Of a stretch of DNA of 64,000 bases, positions 38,648-50,545 are shown in pieces. The notes beneath the pieces are model-generated. The model worked only from the letters and a program-made list of their open reading frames with translations. It had not been told where the DNA came from and did not search any database. The stretch is from Hypoxylon rubiginosum (taxonomy: Eukaryota > Ascomycota > Sordariomycetes > Xylariales > Hypoxylaceae): contig CADCXA010000060.1 of assembly GCA_902806565.1 (NCBI GenBank), positions 186,001 to 250,000 on the forward strand. Reading direction: 5' to 3'. The translations under genes and the position numbers were made by a program. The stretch's first letter is position 1; every line of letters begins with the position of its first letter.

Positions 38648-38735
38648 AAACAAGGACAGGTTGGGGCAAGGACAGGTTGGGACAAGGAAGGTTGGGACAA
38701 GGACAGGTTGGGACAAGGATAGGTTGGGATAGGAT
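38648..38735 (+). repeat. GGACAGGTTGGGACAAGG minisatellite
   Basis: About five tandem copies of an 18 bp unit, ACAAGGACAGGTTGGG with small variations, just downstream of the HNH gene. Confidence 0.85.
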
Positions 38736-38916
38736 ACCACATAGATTGCATTAGGTTGTCATTCAGAAGTACTAGATGTACTACGTAATCGTATTTGCCC
38801 GTTATGTCTCCTAAAAGTCGCGGGCATCCTTTAGTTAAGTGTTGGAGATATTAAGTGAACGAGCTGTCTTCAAATTATTAGTTTGTCAACTGAGAGTTAC
38901 GTAAGTCTAAGTTACA

Positions 38917-38998
38917 ATCAGCTGCATATCAGCTGTATATTAGCTGCATATCAACTTGTACATATCAACTACATACATGTATATACATATCAACTGTA
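38917..38998 (+). repeat. TATCARCT-type tandem repeat
   Basis: Imperfect tandem copies of an 8-16 bp unit related to GCATATCAGCT and ACATATCAACT. Confidence 0.75.
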
Positions 38999-40748
38999 CA
39001 ACCCAATCAACTCTTAGGCGGTGCGATCCTACATTTGCCTTTCAACTTTCAGCTCTCATCTATCTAGGCAATTAGAGTAATACGAAATGCGAGCCTCGTC
39101 GTCGCTTCACGACGCCCGGGCCAGTGACTGTAAAAAAATAGGGCGCACCTAACAAATCAAGTTATTATTCCTCTTCACGTTCTTCATCAAATTCACCGCT
39201 CCCCCCTTTTGGATCCGTACCTCCTTCACTGACCTTCTTCACTCTCGACGATAAGGCCGTCCTCAGTACATAGCTTAGGCGAGCGTCAATGGTGACATAG
39301 GTTAACCGCCTTGACCTGATTGAAGCATAGGTTCGACACCATTTCGAATAGTAGCTTAGATTATACTATTAATAGTTTCTCTTGGATCAGCTCAAGCTTA
39401 ATTTTGTTTATCGCCTCGTGCGTCCGAGCAGGTCAGATTTTGTTGGTAGGTAAGAGGTTTGCGTCAACCAATTCAGGTATTTAGAATGCCGTAACTTGAG
39501 CGTCGAAAGTGTCTTGTAATAGAGGTAACTAAGGCTTGACGCTACTTGAATTTATCCTTCCTGACGAAATGGCCGCGTTTGAAGTTCTGCACCTCACCCC
39601 CAATGAACCCGTCCCAGAAAACGCGAGAGGTCCTATGGATGAAGTTAAGATTAAGACGAAAAAAGTCTGGAACAGGGAGCGACCGCTACTTCCAATCAAA
39701 GATCCTACCGCTTCAAGTTGACGGCCGCGATTAATCGAAAGTGTGAGGTCGTCTTCGGATCACCACCTACTGGTGCCAGTCTGTCGCGCCGCTTACATTC
39801 CAATGTAGTAGGTACGAAACAAAGGGCGACACAGTACATTATGTTAAGGTCGGGCGGCAGTCGGGAACTGCGGAACCACCTCAAGAACCACCTCAAGAGA
39901 ATGCATTTTAAAGACCCTTCGGACGGAATTAATTAATAGACATCGTATGACATCACATTCTCATTTGGGGGTGGGAGCGTATTGGCGTGTCGGTAAGACT
40001 GGAGGAATGGGCTGGACGCGTCAGAGCTAGCGTCAAGAATGCCGTTGGTGGGATTACTTTACGCCCTGAACCACCAATTTGAACAGCTAGACACCAGCAA
40101 AGACAGCACTAGGGGAAGAACTCGTTCGCCATTGGAAATGACGTGCAGACAAAGAGGGAAAAGTCTGGCAAGTTAATACTACAATCGCATGGGAAACAAG
40201 ACGAGACCGTCCTTGAGGTAAAACGCGATGCGGAGCCATGGTTTCCGTAAGCCCAACTTCCCGCCAGCCCTGGCCAGTCGCTTCGAAGAAACGATGAAAT
40301 ATAATAAGTGTTTCGTTTCTCGTGGTGGAGGCGTTAAAGACCTTTGGGGCTCGTCGGTGTTAATTGAGGGTAGAAACCTCAAGGCCCAGCTTCTATGTAC
40401 CACCTGTTCGTTGGTGCCACGAACCAAATTGCAATCTTTGCTCAAAATTTCCAGTACATGCCCCCTACCCTTTTTTTTAAGCGAGTTATATTTATTGGCT
40501 AGACAACCGCAGATCCGTGGCAAGCCAGCGAATTATATTTTAGTTACTTAAGTACCTGCGCTACCTACATAAGGTAATTTGTAATGCACGTGGTTATGCT
40601 TTCGGACTAGGAACCTTATATATTCCGAATCTTACCTAAGGCATCGTGAATTTGCCTATCTCCTAACCTATTACTACGTCACTTTTATAATATCTACAAC
40701 TACATACATTTCTTTCTAAGTCATTCTTCCATAGAATATATAGCAACT

Positions 40749-42820
40749 ATGCCAGCAACTATATCCGAAATACGTTTATATAATGCTGCGCCGCTTCCTC
40801 TAACCCAATTATATCAGACATTATTACATACTATTGATTTTTATCACCCAGGCTACCCTGGTCTGAGGCCATTGCTTAGTCTTAGTACTCCCGACGATGG
40901 CGGTGTTGATTATACTGTGGCATACTACGCCTTGTGTATTATAGCAAAAAATCGGTGGGCTTGTAGCGAAGGAGGATATCAGCAGGCTCGGAGGCCGACT
41001 GATGCCTTTTTCTCCCTCGAAATAGAGCCAAGCCCTATTACCATACCCGCGGATGGTATCTTACGTGAAAGGCATTATTACTTTCACGTTCCAGGCTATG
41101 CAGATTGTAAGCAATGTTTTCCTGATTATTACTGGTCAGACAATGTTGGCCGTCGCCTCTTCAGGGTTCTTTATAGGCCAGATAAGGCTGTCCCAAGCCA
41201 ATTTATTGGCTTCCCTGAAATCATACACCACCCTAAACCTATCGATTCAGAAATGCCAAATACCATTAACCCCCCGGGATGGTCTCGTTATACCGATACC
41301 CCTTCCCACCTGCTTTAGACCAAGAGTTTTCGTGACCAATCTGGCCTTAGTTGCTAGTATATATTTCTAACATTCATAGACCGGTATCCCATTGTTCCGA
41401 ACTTCGACCACTGGCCTTTCCCAAAAAAAAATTGCCGCCGCCCTGGGCACTCCTTCCGCTACCTTGGCCGGCTGCGAGTCGGACCGAGCCCGCCACGAAT
41501 CAAGCTGGATTAAGCCGGGAGGCTCACGCTATGTACGAACCCGGGCCGAGCCGGGGCACCCGCTCCGCAACCCGTCGCCAACAACACCAGGTACAGTATG
41601 AACAGTTGGAAGGGGAGGGAGGGGAGGAGGAGGAGGAAAGGGAAGAGGGGGAAGAGGAGGAAATAGGGGATTCGGAGGATTCGGAATGGCAACTATCACC
41701 AGCATCATCCGTCCGAGAGTTCCCCGGCGAGATTTGCCGTTTTACTGGGACAGGGCTCGGGCTTCATTTCGGCCATGTCTGTCCAATAACAACCGAGGAC
41801 TGGTTTAATCGGAATTACATGCGGGATTTCGGTACTTCGGGTTTAGCGTAACGTAACGATGTCTTCAATGGAGTACTAAATTTGCTACCTCTTTGTCAGG
41901 ATCTTCACCATCTCTTAAATCAAAATAATCTCACTTTTATCCCGAAACGTGCTACCGCTGCGCGTACTGCCAGATTAGGTCCAATAATATTGGTCACCCA
42001 TGTGCTTTAAATACTAAGCGGGGGCGTTAGGAACCTTGAAATTATCACTTTGTATCATAATTTACAATGTAATGCCATGACTAGGGTTCTTATCAAATAT
42101 CTTTTCGCTTGTTTCGCTTGGTCTATATTCAACAATACTACTATATTGCTCTTCACCAATCCCGCCGCTAAGACCGAGACGTTCAAGCTATATATTACCG
42201 AAATTCATCCCCTAAAGGGCGATGTAACGAGGGAAGTGGACATCACCGGCATCAAATATAAACCCCGATCTGGAACTTGCGGATCCCGAACTTATGCTGA
42301 GGCTAAGCATCAACCAGACACGGACCAAATGGAGAGTGGCGAAGATAACGCACTTGCTATCGCTGCTGACCCAATGGACTTTTTTGATTCCGATTCCGGC
42401 GTTTACGATGTTGAGTCATACCACGACAAATTACTTCGCAATGAAATGACGTTCGACGACATGTATGACAGCAAATTTGATCGCCCGTCAAAGCGTCCAA
42501 GAATACTATCTCGATCGCCTAGCTGCGAACCTGTATCAAGCATGGACATATCAAGCCTAAACGAATCAAGCATTGAAGGTACCAGTCTTAATGGCCTGAA
42601 CCATGCCGGTCCTAGTACTGGTAAACGTCTGGAAAAGCAGGACGACAACATCAGCCAGGACATAAAGCTTGAGTCAGACCCGTCGGTGATAGAAAGTGAC
42701 ACCACCCACACAAGTGGAAGCAGTAGGAAGAAATTTGTCCGACGCGGCAAATTTAGTAAGTCACGAGGTAGAACTGGCCGCTATTCCATAAGCACAAGCC
42801 CTATTTTCCTTTCTTCGTAA
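40749..42820 (+). pseudogene. Second HNH_2-type nuclease, broken
   Basis: Paralogue of the gene at 37,005-38,578, collinear along its length. HPGYPGLRPLLSL matches HPGYTPQLRLLTL, YYFHVPGY matches YYFHVPGF, YPIVPNFDHW matches YPIVPSFRDW, GHVCP matches GHVMP, NLLPLCQDLHHL matches NKIFLREDVHTL, and LFACFAWSIF matches IFARFAWAIF. Breaks: a frame change at the A9 run (41,423-41,431) just after FDHWPFP; TAA at 41,849-41,851 inside the HNH core; and TAA at 42,008-42,010, beyond which the frame continues to 42,820. Both TAA could be CAA mutated at CpA. The segment between VPGY and YPIVP is about 230 bp longer than in the intact gene. An acidic Glu-rich stretch (about 41,610-41,700) is specific to this copy. 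The residual C-terminal part is acidic with basic patches. Confidence 0.75.
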
Positions 42821-42852
42821 TAGTTACAACAACCAGAGGTTTTCTTTACTGC

Positions 42853-42866
42853 TTACCTACCTAGGC
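42853..42866. repeat. TTACCTACCTAGG motif between two gene remnants
   Basis: A half-palindromic version of the boundary motif, between the end of the broken HNH gene and the next remnant. Confidence 0.55.
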
Positions 42867-43425
42867 GGTAGGAAGTAATATTGGCGCACATCTTATTAGG
42901 GGATCTCTCTGGCTAGTAAGGGCGGCGTTGGGTCGGCGTTGGGTCAGCGACATTGTTATACGATTATATGGCAATGAAGCTCGATCGTTCAAAGACAAGC
43001 GCTAAGAACATGTTATATTAGTACGTACCACTGAAAGTCATCGTAGACGTTTTCGGTACAGGAGTAATACCTCTTATTCCGACATCACAAATGAAAACAT
43101 TGTACGTCTTGTCAGGAAGCTCTCCGTTTACATCTACTAACTGCGCTATTATTCCAGCTGGAGGAAGTACCCTTCGCCACATGCTGACAGTCAGGACCGG
43201 CCTCAAGTCAAACTAGACCAATTCAAGAAACTTCTTGAAATCGCTAGCAAAAGGGGCAATGCACTTGAAATATGCCAAGCTTCGAAGGAATCAATTGTCG
43301 ATCGTCTACTTCAGAACAACGACATCCGTCCAACAACTAGTTCTCTTGAAACTAGGCCCTGCACTTTGTTAGACATAGCGAAGGCTATACGTGATGCTGA
43401 GGAGGCGGTGGAAGAATCCAGTTGA
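42863..43425 (+). pseudogene. Unrecognised coding remnant with two TAA stops
   Basis: One plus-strand frame runs for about 187 codons, interrupted only by TAA after SFKDKR and TAA after RKLSVYIY. Between and after the stops the sequence has strong coding character, for example QVKLDQFKKLLEIASKRGN and PCTLLDIAKAIRDAEEAVEE, which are amphipathic helices. Both stops could be CAA before mutation. No start codon or 5' end was found and no family recognised. It lies directly after the HNH pseudogene on the same strand; whether it belongs to that gene is doubtful, because the HNH frame ends with its own stop. Confidence 0.45.
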
Positions 43426-43804
43426 ATTGAACTCTGATTGCCACACCCTGTTCACCCCTTGGATTAATTTTATGGTTAGAATCCCCTATCTTAATTTCTC
43501 ATTGTTCCGTACCTTTCGGAATTCGTAGATAGTGTCATATTTGTGCAAGCGCTTATGCTGGCACTGGACCCCGGCTACCAGATTTAGAGGTCTTCGCACG
43601 GGTACCTTAATAGGTTGTCAGTACTTACCCCTATTCTCAGAATGGAAAGAAACAGCGAGACGACTTCACAAATATACTTTCTCTAACCCTAACCTAACCT
43701 CTACCTTTGACTTCTCAAACAAGTTTTTCTACTCTAAATCCACCCCTTTATTATTATTCTTATAATAACACCTATTACAATAAGCTCATTTTCTAGTAAG
43801 TTAT
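43426..43804. other. Intergenic
   Basis: No gene recognised. Contains CCCTAACCTAACCT near 43,687, a short telomere-like string too brief to interpret, and a pyrimidine-rich stretch just before the next remnant. Confidence 0.45.
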
Positions 43805-45001
43805 ATGACTTCCGTTGTGGATATCACAGCAGTTGGATCTAAGATCATTACGATTACTCTGTTAGATGTCCTTACAATTCTGTATCTAGGCGTCGATTTA
43901 GACGATTTCTTAGCCAACCGAGGATCCGATATTGGATCCCAGCGTTAGCTCGAAAGTCAATCCCAGCATCAGTACGAGGAAGGCGACCAAGACTACAACG
44001 AAGATGAGATAGATTACGAGGGATAGGACGAGAACATTATAAAAGCTATAACTAACAACATTGCCCGAGCTCACCCCGATCGTGGTCCACGTATCCAACC
44101 CAACTTTTTAGCATGGATTGACTAGGTTCTTAACGATGAAGCCAAGGTTGCTCGTGCTACTTTTTATGTTGTACGGTACGGCCCAATTCCTTGTGCGGAC
44201 GAGTTCCACAAGCGGACCATGGAACATCGAGGTTGTGACCCTAGCGGACCTTATCGTAACTCGTGCAGCTCTTCACGTCATCACGGCGTTGACAAAGCGA
44301 ACATCAGCGGTGGCAGCACCAAACCCAGGCCGATGGATCACCGCATTGGGCTCCATGATATACCGCCCAGTATTCAAGATCAGCCTCGTCGCGCCTTTCT
44401 AGATGAGAGCAGTCTTCTCAAGATGTTCTCCGGCTTTATAGTTTCCACGGACCATTTGGCGGGCGATGACCCGATTCGTACACCCCTCAAGACCACAAGA
44501 AAGATCTGTCTCGCTGCTGGAAATACTGAAGACTACACAAGTCTAAATGTACGATTGGATGTGGAAAGTCACGTCCAGATTCTCTCCTCGCTCAGTGACA
44601 TCCGAGGCAGCTTGGGCTACGTTGGGATACCACAGCCCACGCGACTGCTTCATGCGTCTGTGCATATAGTTCCCTCGCTGCGCTCTGGGGAGAAGGTGAA
44701 GCTCCATGAGTTGCCTTATGTCTATTTCAGCAGTTGTGCTTCCGGCGACCTGTACTTGATGCTCCCGGCCATGTACGACTCTGATACCAAGAAAGGCGGC
44801 CTCCTGGAAACATACACTTATATGTACCTCTTCGACTCCGTTATACGACCGGCCATCAGGTCATCCACTCCTACCCAAGAGAGCCAAATACCAGTGGATA
44901 TTGCCCATTACGTTTCTAGCTCCAAGGCAGCACAGAAGGAAGGTCATGGTAATAGTGCTACTAGAGGCAACCCTATGACCATCAAAATTGGGGAAGAAAG
45001 C

Positions 45002-45034
<33 letters not shown>

Positions 45035-46312
45035 TACCCGTTTCAGAAGGAGGATTTGATGTTCCTTGGGTACGACGCGGAGACATGAAAGCGTTATTGC
45101 GAACCATGGGGGATTGACGAGAGATCGTTCCGTGGATATGACGTCTAACTCGGGTTCGCGCAAGAGGGCTAATGACGCCTTGGCTACCGCTATACGATCT
45201 CGTCCACAGTACCCGTGGCGTTTCGAAATACGAACAATTCCAAGTTCTTGTCTAAGATCATGGAAGCGGAAAAGAGCTGAGAAGCTTTCGGGGCGACTCC
45301 GAACACCCTCTCGGAACCATCGATTATACCAGGGTTTTCATTTTTTACCCCGGCCAGTTCAGTATACTTCAGATTCATGAGAGATACGATCGGGAAGTAT
45401 TGTTTCGCTCAGGACTTGATTCAGGCTACTAACTTTCGCGGCTTCGCAGACTACGGTACAGCTACGCTTTATGCTACCCTCCAGCTTTGTCTTCAGAATT
45501 TCATAACCCCTATACATCCTCGGTATCAAGCCCAAATGCTTAACCTAACGGATGTGCGAATAGGGCCCAAAGGCAAACCCATTCCTTGCGACTTGCAATT
45601 CCGTGACACAATGCTCAATTTCGGGTTTGCGTTTTTCCGACCGGACACCGTGAACTGGGAGTCGCTTTAGCTTCACGGTGACTTCGTCAATCGCTTCAAG
45701 ATTCCAGGGTTTTCGTACTTGAGGCCCAAAAGAGCTATTATTAGTGCTCATGCTCCGAATGGGCAATGGCTAGACGGAGTATTGCGGCTCATGGAAGACC
45801 ACGCGAGAAAGATCAAGAGAAACTAGGTAAGAAGCCGCAGCTTACCGTTTTCGCCAGATCCTAGCATCCGAGAAATGTCCGTGACTCAAACATGCTATGA
45901 ACCGCCTGCAGATTCGACTGGCGGAGCTACCGAGGTAGACGCGGTGATCGCAGGACTTATCTATGTTACGATGTTGTTTATACTCTAGGCCTGGAGGAGA
46001 ACTATTTCCTCTAAGCTATTCTATGCCAATCTTCGTCCCGAGAATAACCTGGAGGCCGGGACGCTGAGTAGACTCGTAAATGAGGATAAGATTGAATACT
46101 CAGTTGACGGCCTCCTGAGACTCAAGTCTGTTGGTATACTGCCCCACACCTTTGCTTTCCTCGGGCCGGGTAGTAATCGACCAGATGCTCTTGCGAATCG
46201 CCCTCATTTGCTGTCGGATTGGCTGTAGGGGGAAGAGGTGACGGGCGTTACTCTCGCCCTCGACCACATTACCAGGGCTGAGTTTTATCAGCGCTATCCA
46301 AGTTATGGATAA
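43805..46312 (+). pseudogene. Unrecognised large gene, multiply broken
   Basis: From the ATG at 43,805 one frame runs to 45,088 with only three stops, all TAG (43,946; 44,024; 44,123), each easily derived from CAG. It includes a hydrophobic start, an acidic Glu/Asp/Tyr-rich stretch and a long globular part (LKMFSGFIVSTDHLAGDD, then LHASVHIVPSLRSG, then YVYFSSCASGDLYLMLPAMY). A G29 tract interrupts it at 45,004-45,032. Further on the sense switches frame. FSFFTPASSVYFRFMRDTIG runs on through 45,670 with a TGA at about 45,276 and a TAG at 45,668. Then SSKLFYANLRPENNLEAGTL leads to a TAG-interrupted end near 46,312. The total would be roughly 800 codons. No family recognised. Confidence 0.55.
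45004..45032. repeat. G29 homopolymer inside a pseudogene
   Basis: An uninterrupted run of 29 G. It keeps the flanking frame only by chance of its length. It may be a genuine unstable tract or an assembly or base-calling artefact. Confidence 0.85.
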
Positions 46313-47099
46313 TAATAAAGTGAGCCGGCGAGGGAGCGACTTCTCTAGCCTGTCCGGGGGGAAGGAGTTAACTGTTGGCGGCTCGTCCGATACTGATTTC
46401 TCTTCTGCCCGTTCCCTGGAAACCTCGGACAGCGTCAGTTCGTCGGTACTGCGATCGGAAGGGGGGCTTGTGCCGTCCAGGCACCATTGCGGGTGTAGTG
46501 GACGGGTCCCTAGGGAATGGATTTGAGCCCTCCATTCCAGGCGTGCGGCCTCTTTACAGGGCGGCCTGTCCTTGCTGGATCGTTACGCAGAGTTTGGCGC
46601 TGACGAGGTAGCGGTAGTGTGCTTTTTACATCTCCGCTTCACGGCCAAGCAGGTCGGGTTGCGACATAGTGACTTCATTCCAGGCTGAAGATCGTGGTGG
46701 CGAAGCGGTCGGTACTACGTAATTTACTTACCTAAACTTCGATTCTTATTCTCGTGGATGCACCGGACGTTAATATCCCAAGTGTTATTTAATTAGCTCC
46801 TTTATTCTTAATTGCAATTATACAAGGAGTGACAGGTCTTGGAATGCCCCCGTGCGATCGGAAAGGGCGCGCCAACCCCGCGTTACAGGGTCGGGACGGT
46901 TGGTGGTTTTTGGTGCGCTGTAGTCATTTTCATATAATTATTAATAAATTTATCGCCCGGGCCTTCTTTTTCAAAAAGTACTCTTAATTTAAATTTGAAT
47001 TTGAAATTTTCCTGCCAAACCTCCGAAGATAAAGATATTAAACCTACGGCCCTTAAAGGTTAACAATAAATTTCGGAGGGCCAACTCCTAACAACCTCC
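46313..47099. other. No clear gene
   Basis: A short Ser-rich frame (46,305-46,526) may be a continuation of the preceding remnant. An AT-rich patch with TTTAAATTTGAATTTGAAATTT lies near 46,986-47,010. Nothing else recognised. Confidence 0.4.
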
Positions 47100-48103
47100 C
47101 TCTTCAAAGAAAAGCCATCCGTCGCGATCCCGTTCTCGACCTGACCCCTCCGCAAGGCGCGGCCCCGAACTTTCGCTCGTCCAACCGTCGCATCCCTCTT
47201 CTCACCCAGTTAATGAAACCGACCTGATTCAAAAAGCCGAAGGTTTAATTAATAAGGCCTGTTAGTTCATTTAGTGTAAAATAGGCTTACAATTATACTC
47301 ATTTAAAGAAAGCGAGCCAAACTTCAACACCGATGGAACCTCGTCCCGCCAACCTCGCGCCAACTTTCAACTGAAAGGATTCGCCCACCTCTAGCCCTAC
47401 TGCTGTCGAATCTTCCCCAACATCTACACCCAAGCGGAACCCTACCCCTAAAAAGCGCCGCCGAGTTGGTGGGCCCCGGCACTGCGACAAAGGTTTCTAG
47501 GGATGAAGTTTACGTTTTGAAGTCTATCGCCGATCTGCTTAACTGACTGTTGGCTTGATTAGATGCCGTCCCGAAATCCCGGGTCAGACCTGATTTTGAA
47601 GACCGACTCGAGTTCAAACTCGATAGCGACCCCGACTCCCAGCAGCGCCTCCACGACCCTGAATCAATAGAGAATGGTACGTGATCCTACATTCTAATAT
47701 GAAGATGCCCCGCTAATAGAGGATTACCTAGAAGACCTGAACGAGCGAGCTGATTCTTCGGTAGATAGCGCGAGGCCAACGGAGCTGGCAAAGGTAGAAA
47801 GAAAAAAGAAGTTAGCTCAGAGAATTGAGCCGCGCCGGTCATAGCCACGTGCAGCCTAGGGAATTACGGTCGTGGTTATACGAGAGGTAAGTCAAGAGCC
47901 ATTTACATTGCACGACCTTGAAATTAATATAAGAAGACTCCAAGAACTAGGAATATTGCGTTGCCTATCCTACGTCAAGATATGAGGCGGCCTGCAGTAT
48001 CTAGAACCAAGATCTCTATCAACATACCGCCCGCACCAACTCTATCAACCGTGAAACTCCCTTAAGTACCCATCGGCTCTAATCGGACCCACTGCAGTCC
48101 TCG
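47100..48103 (+). pseudogene. Unrecognised coding remnant, many TAG/TGA stops
   Basis: Coding-like stretches succeed one another on the plus strand with stops where C to T changes would restore sense: ETDLIQKAEGLINKAC, TAG, FI, TAG, CKIGLQLYSFKESEPN; then LKSIADLLN, TGA, LLA, TGA, LDAVPKSRVRPDFEDRL; then YEDAPLIEDYLEDLNERA onward to QEPFTLHDLEINIRRLQELG. TGA between LLN and LLA suggests CGA (Arg) before mutation. The last part is helical and charged. No domain recognised. It converges on the AT-hook gene at 48,104-48,808. Confidence 0.45.
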
Positions 48104-48808
48104 TCACCCCTCTTGTGCTTCACCGACCTTCGTTATCACTACCTTCTTCGGCCTCCCCCTCCCCCTCTTCACCTGGCCGGCGGACGGCGTGAAGCCCGTG
48201 GTGGGTAGCGGGTCGAGCCGAGAAGTAGAGCTGGGAAGACTAGCAGCGGGCAGATGGTCATTGTTGAAGGGACCAGGGGGGGTTGCCAATTGCCTGGCGT
48301 TGATACTGTCAATGCGACCCAGGAGTTCAGTGCAGATATCTTTAGCAGCGCGGAGATCTTGAGTAGCAGCGCGGAGATCTTGAGTAGCAGCGCGGAGATC
48401 TTGAGTAGCAGCGCGGTGTTCTTGAGTAGCAGCGCGAGTAGCAGTGCAGAGATCTTGAATAGTAGTGTTGATATGGGAGAGCATGTCCCGTACCTCAGTC
48501 TTAAAAGGCTGAAAACTATTCTTAATCATGGAACAGATATCTTGAACTCCCAAGGCGGGACTCTGTACGGAGCTAGTCATACCCGAAGACATGCCTGCTC
48601 CCTGGCCATGCTGGTGCGACCGTGGCGGATGCGACCGTTGAAATTGCGGCTGGGAATTTGGAGGGTGCCGTAGTTCCGGGGTGGCGGTCTGAACATTGAC
48701 TTTATAGTTGTTGCTAGTATAAGGTATGTCAGTATCAGACCCAGTAGAGGACGTAGGGGATGTAGGCGTCTCAGGAGGGGGGAACATCGTCGGATTCATG
48801 CTGTTCAT
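48104..48808 (-). CDS. AT-hook protein with heptad repeats
   Basis: The start is placed at the ATG at 48,808 (MNSMNPTMFPPPETPTSPTS); the frame upstream has no ATG. The product is 234 residues. A Pro/Ser/Thr-rich head (about 1-85) leads to a helical region with five or so copies of a seven-residue unit, AATQDLR or variants (about residues 135-175), which should form an uninterrupted amphipathic coiled coil. After a flexible linker the chain ends with KRGRGRPKK at residues 214-222, a canonical AT-hook that binds the minor groove of AT-rich DNA. Inference: an oligomeric chromatin-associated protein. No stops or frameshifts. No known family beyond the AT-hook. Confidence 0.6.
   Translation of the reverse strand: MNSMNPTMFPPPETPTSPTSSTGSDTDIPYTSNNYKVNVQTATPELRHPPNSQPQFQRSHPPRSHQHGQGAGMSSGMTSSVQSPALGVQDICSMIKNSFQPFKTEVRDMLSHINTTIQDLCTATRAATQEHRAATQDLRAATQDLRAATQDLRAAKDICTELLGRIDSINARQLATPPGPFNNDHLPAASLPSSTSRLDPLPTTGFTPSAGQVKRGRGRPKKVVITKVGEAQEG
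48345..48470 (-). repeat. 21 bp in-frame tandem repeat in AT-hook gene
   Basis: About five copies of a 21 bp unit (GCGCGGAGATCTTGAGTAGCA on the plus strand, in part degenerate) encode the AATQDLR heptads. Copy number could vary between strains without breaking the frame. Confidence 0.85.
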
Positions 48809-50545
48809 GAATTCCGGGAATCCGGGAAGCTCCAATTCGGATGCACTGGAGACTAAAGGCAGTAATAAACTAGACGAAGAACCTGCGTACAGCGGCGGCG
48901 AAGGTGTCAACGGCAGTGATGATATGAAAGTGACCAACAACCGAGGTCAGGTGTGAGAACGATGCAGCAAGAAACGAAGCAGGCACAGTTTCATTTATGA
49001 AATGCCTACTGGAGGGATAGGTAAGAGGTAGACCCAGAGGAAACTTCAAAGTTAAAATGTGAAGATCACATTGAAAACTGAGACAGAGTGTGATATTATA
49101 TAGATAAGGCTGAGATGCGACGGGAAGTCTAGGCCTTTTCGAATAGACAAGCTGCATGAGGAGCTGACCGATGAAAAGCAAAACTGCCTGCTGCCTGCTG
49201 CCTTGGTAGCTCATGGCCGGGATGCCGGGCACACGATGCATTCACCTAAGATGCTGTAGATTACAATAGGTAGTGTGATACTCAGCACGCGAAAGAGCAG
49301 ATTCGAATGTCCTGGGTGCAATAACGTCATCTAGCAGTAGTGGTAATAAACGATATATGACTTGTCGACGTTCGTAAGTCTTTATTGCCTAAAGGAAGAA
49401 GCAAAAAAACCATGTCATTCTGGATAGGCATCACTCCGTTAAATTAATAGGCGGGAAATATGAGAGATTACAAGGTTATTGCAATCCAGGCCGAAAACAA
49501 GCCGGGCTCCCGGCCCCGGTGGTGTAACCCAAAATACAGTAGTGTGGGGATCTGTAACAGCCGACGTGCAAGCACCACCGAGCCAGCGGAATCGTGTCCG
49601 GGATCTTAAACTTCCCTCCATAAAAACATAGTCAAACCGGGCCAAAACCATGAAGATACTTAGATCATTTAATACAAAACAGCGAGAAGAATTGTATTAA
49701 ATTATTATTTATAAGTTAGGGACTTGAAATTGTGGTAAGAAAGAAGAAGAACAGATACGGGCTTGGACGGCGCGCCGCAAGCTTGATATAAAGCATTACC
49801 TAAACACTGAGGTGGGGGGCTAAAATTGGAGAAGCAACCAGGAATAAAATTTTATGGCACCTGAGCCGGTAACCAATCAGAATAGAGTGAGTTACCAGGT
49901 GATGCAGCTCAAGAAATGAGTCAGAGGTGATATGTGTAACCACCCAAAATGAGGAAAGCCGGGAAGGAGGGCTAGCTGTGACACGGACCCGAAACTTCAA
50001 AAAGCATTAGATGTAGGACTCAAGAAAAGAAAGATACTTGCGCGGGTTGAACTCACCCAGTAAGGCGTAGGACTTTAAGATAAGACATAGAAGATATAGG
50101 AGCAAAAGAAAAGAATCTATTAAAAGAATTACCTAGGTACTTTAGGTACCTACCTATGTCACGTTTAGGGATCGCGAGCTCGACTCCATTGATTGATCCG
50201 CTCCGGAGCCCCTTTAATTAGGGCTTCTCGGCGCTCGGGTTCCACAAGCTTAGATTTAGAAATTACACAATTTTTGGTCCTTATATGCAAGTGTGTGAAT
50301 TCGAGCTCTTGTGCCTGGTATTAGGTTTACCAAGCAAAAGTATTTGTACCACAGAATATCATGCAGGGTGACTTCGATCGGTCAATTTCGGTTGGCGCAA
50401 ACTGGAGAAACATTACATGCACCAAATGAAAAGCTCAAGCTTCAAAGGAAAGGCACCGCAAGTAATCGACCTATGATCATTTCTAACTACATAAATGGGC
50501 TACTCCGTGACATGTACGCAGTACATCGGCTTCATATGCTTAAAT
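48809..50545. other. Intergenic, nothing convincing
   Basis: Frames at 48,870-49,241 and 49,439-49,651 on the minus strand lack domains. GGTGGTGTAACCC and TGTAACAGCC strings near 49,520-49,560 could be pieces of an LTR but have no partner in the window. Confidence 0.4.
50129..50158. repeat. TACCTAGGTA palindrome pair
   Basis: TTACCTAGGTACTTTAGGTACCTACCTATG: two near-palindromic copies in tandem, downstream of the kinase gene. Confidence 0.7.

Larger units (their letters stand above)
38579..40748. other. Intergenic with two minisatellites, weak frames
   Basis: No convincing gene. Frames at 39,536-39,721 and 39,718-39,936 look mildly coding (for example MAAFEVLHLTPNEPVPENAR) but have no domain and do not join cleanly. 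At 40,228-40,551 both strands are open. A TACCT-rich, boundary-like stretch lies at 40,551-40,577, upstream of the second HNH copy. Confidence 0.4.

Noticed and set aside
41846..41900. A perfect-looking 52 bp GT-AG intron with a TACTAA branch point in the second HNH gene, which would remove the first TAA.
   Set aside because: It would also remove NLLPLCQ, which aligns with the conserved Asn-containing motif of the intact paralogue, so the segment is coding and the splice signals are probably fortuitous.
45004..45032. Glycine-rich domain encoded by the G29 run.
   Set aside because: It is a homopolymer in an already broken frame, with no conserved protein context.
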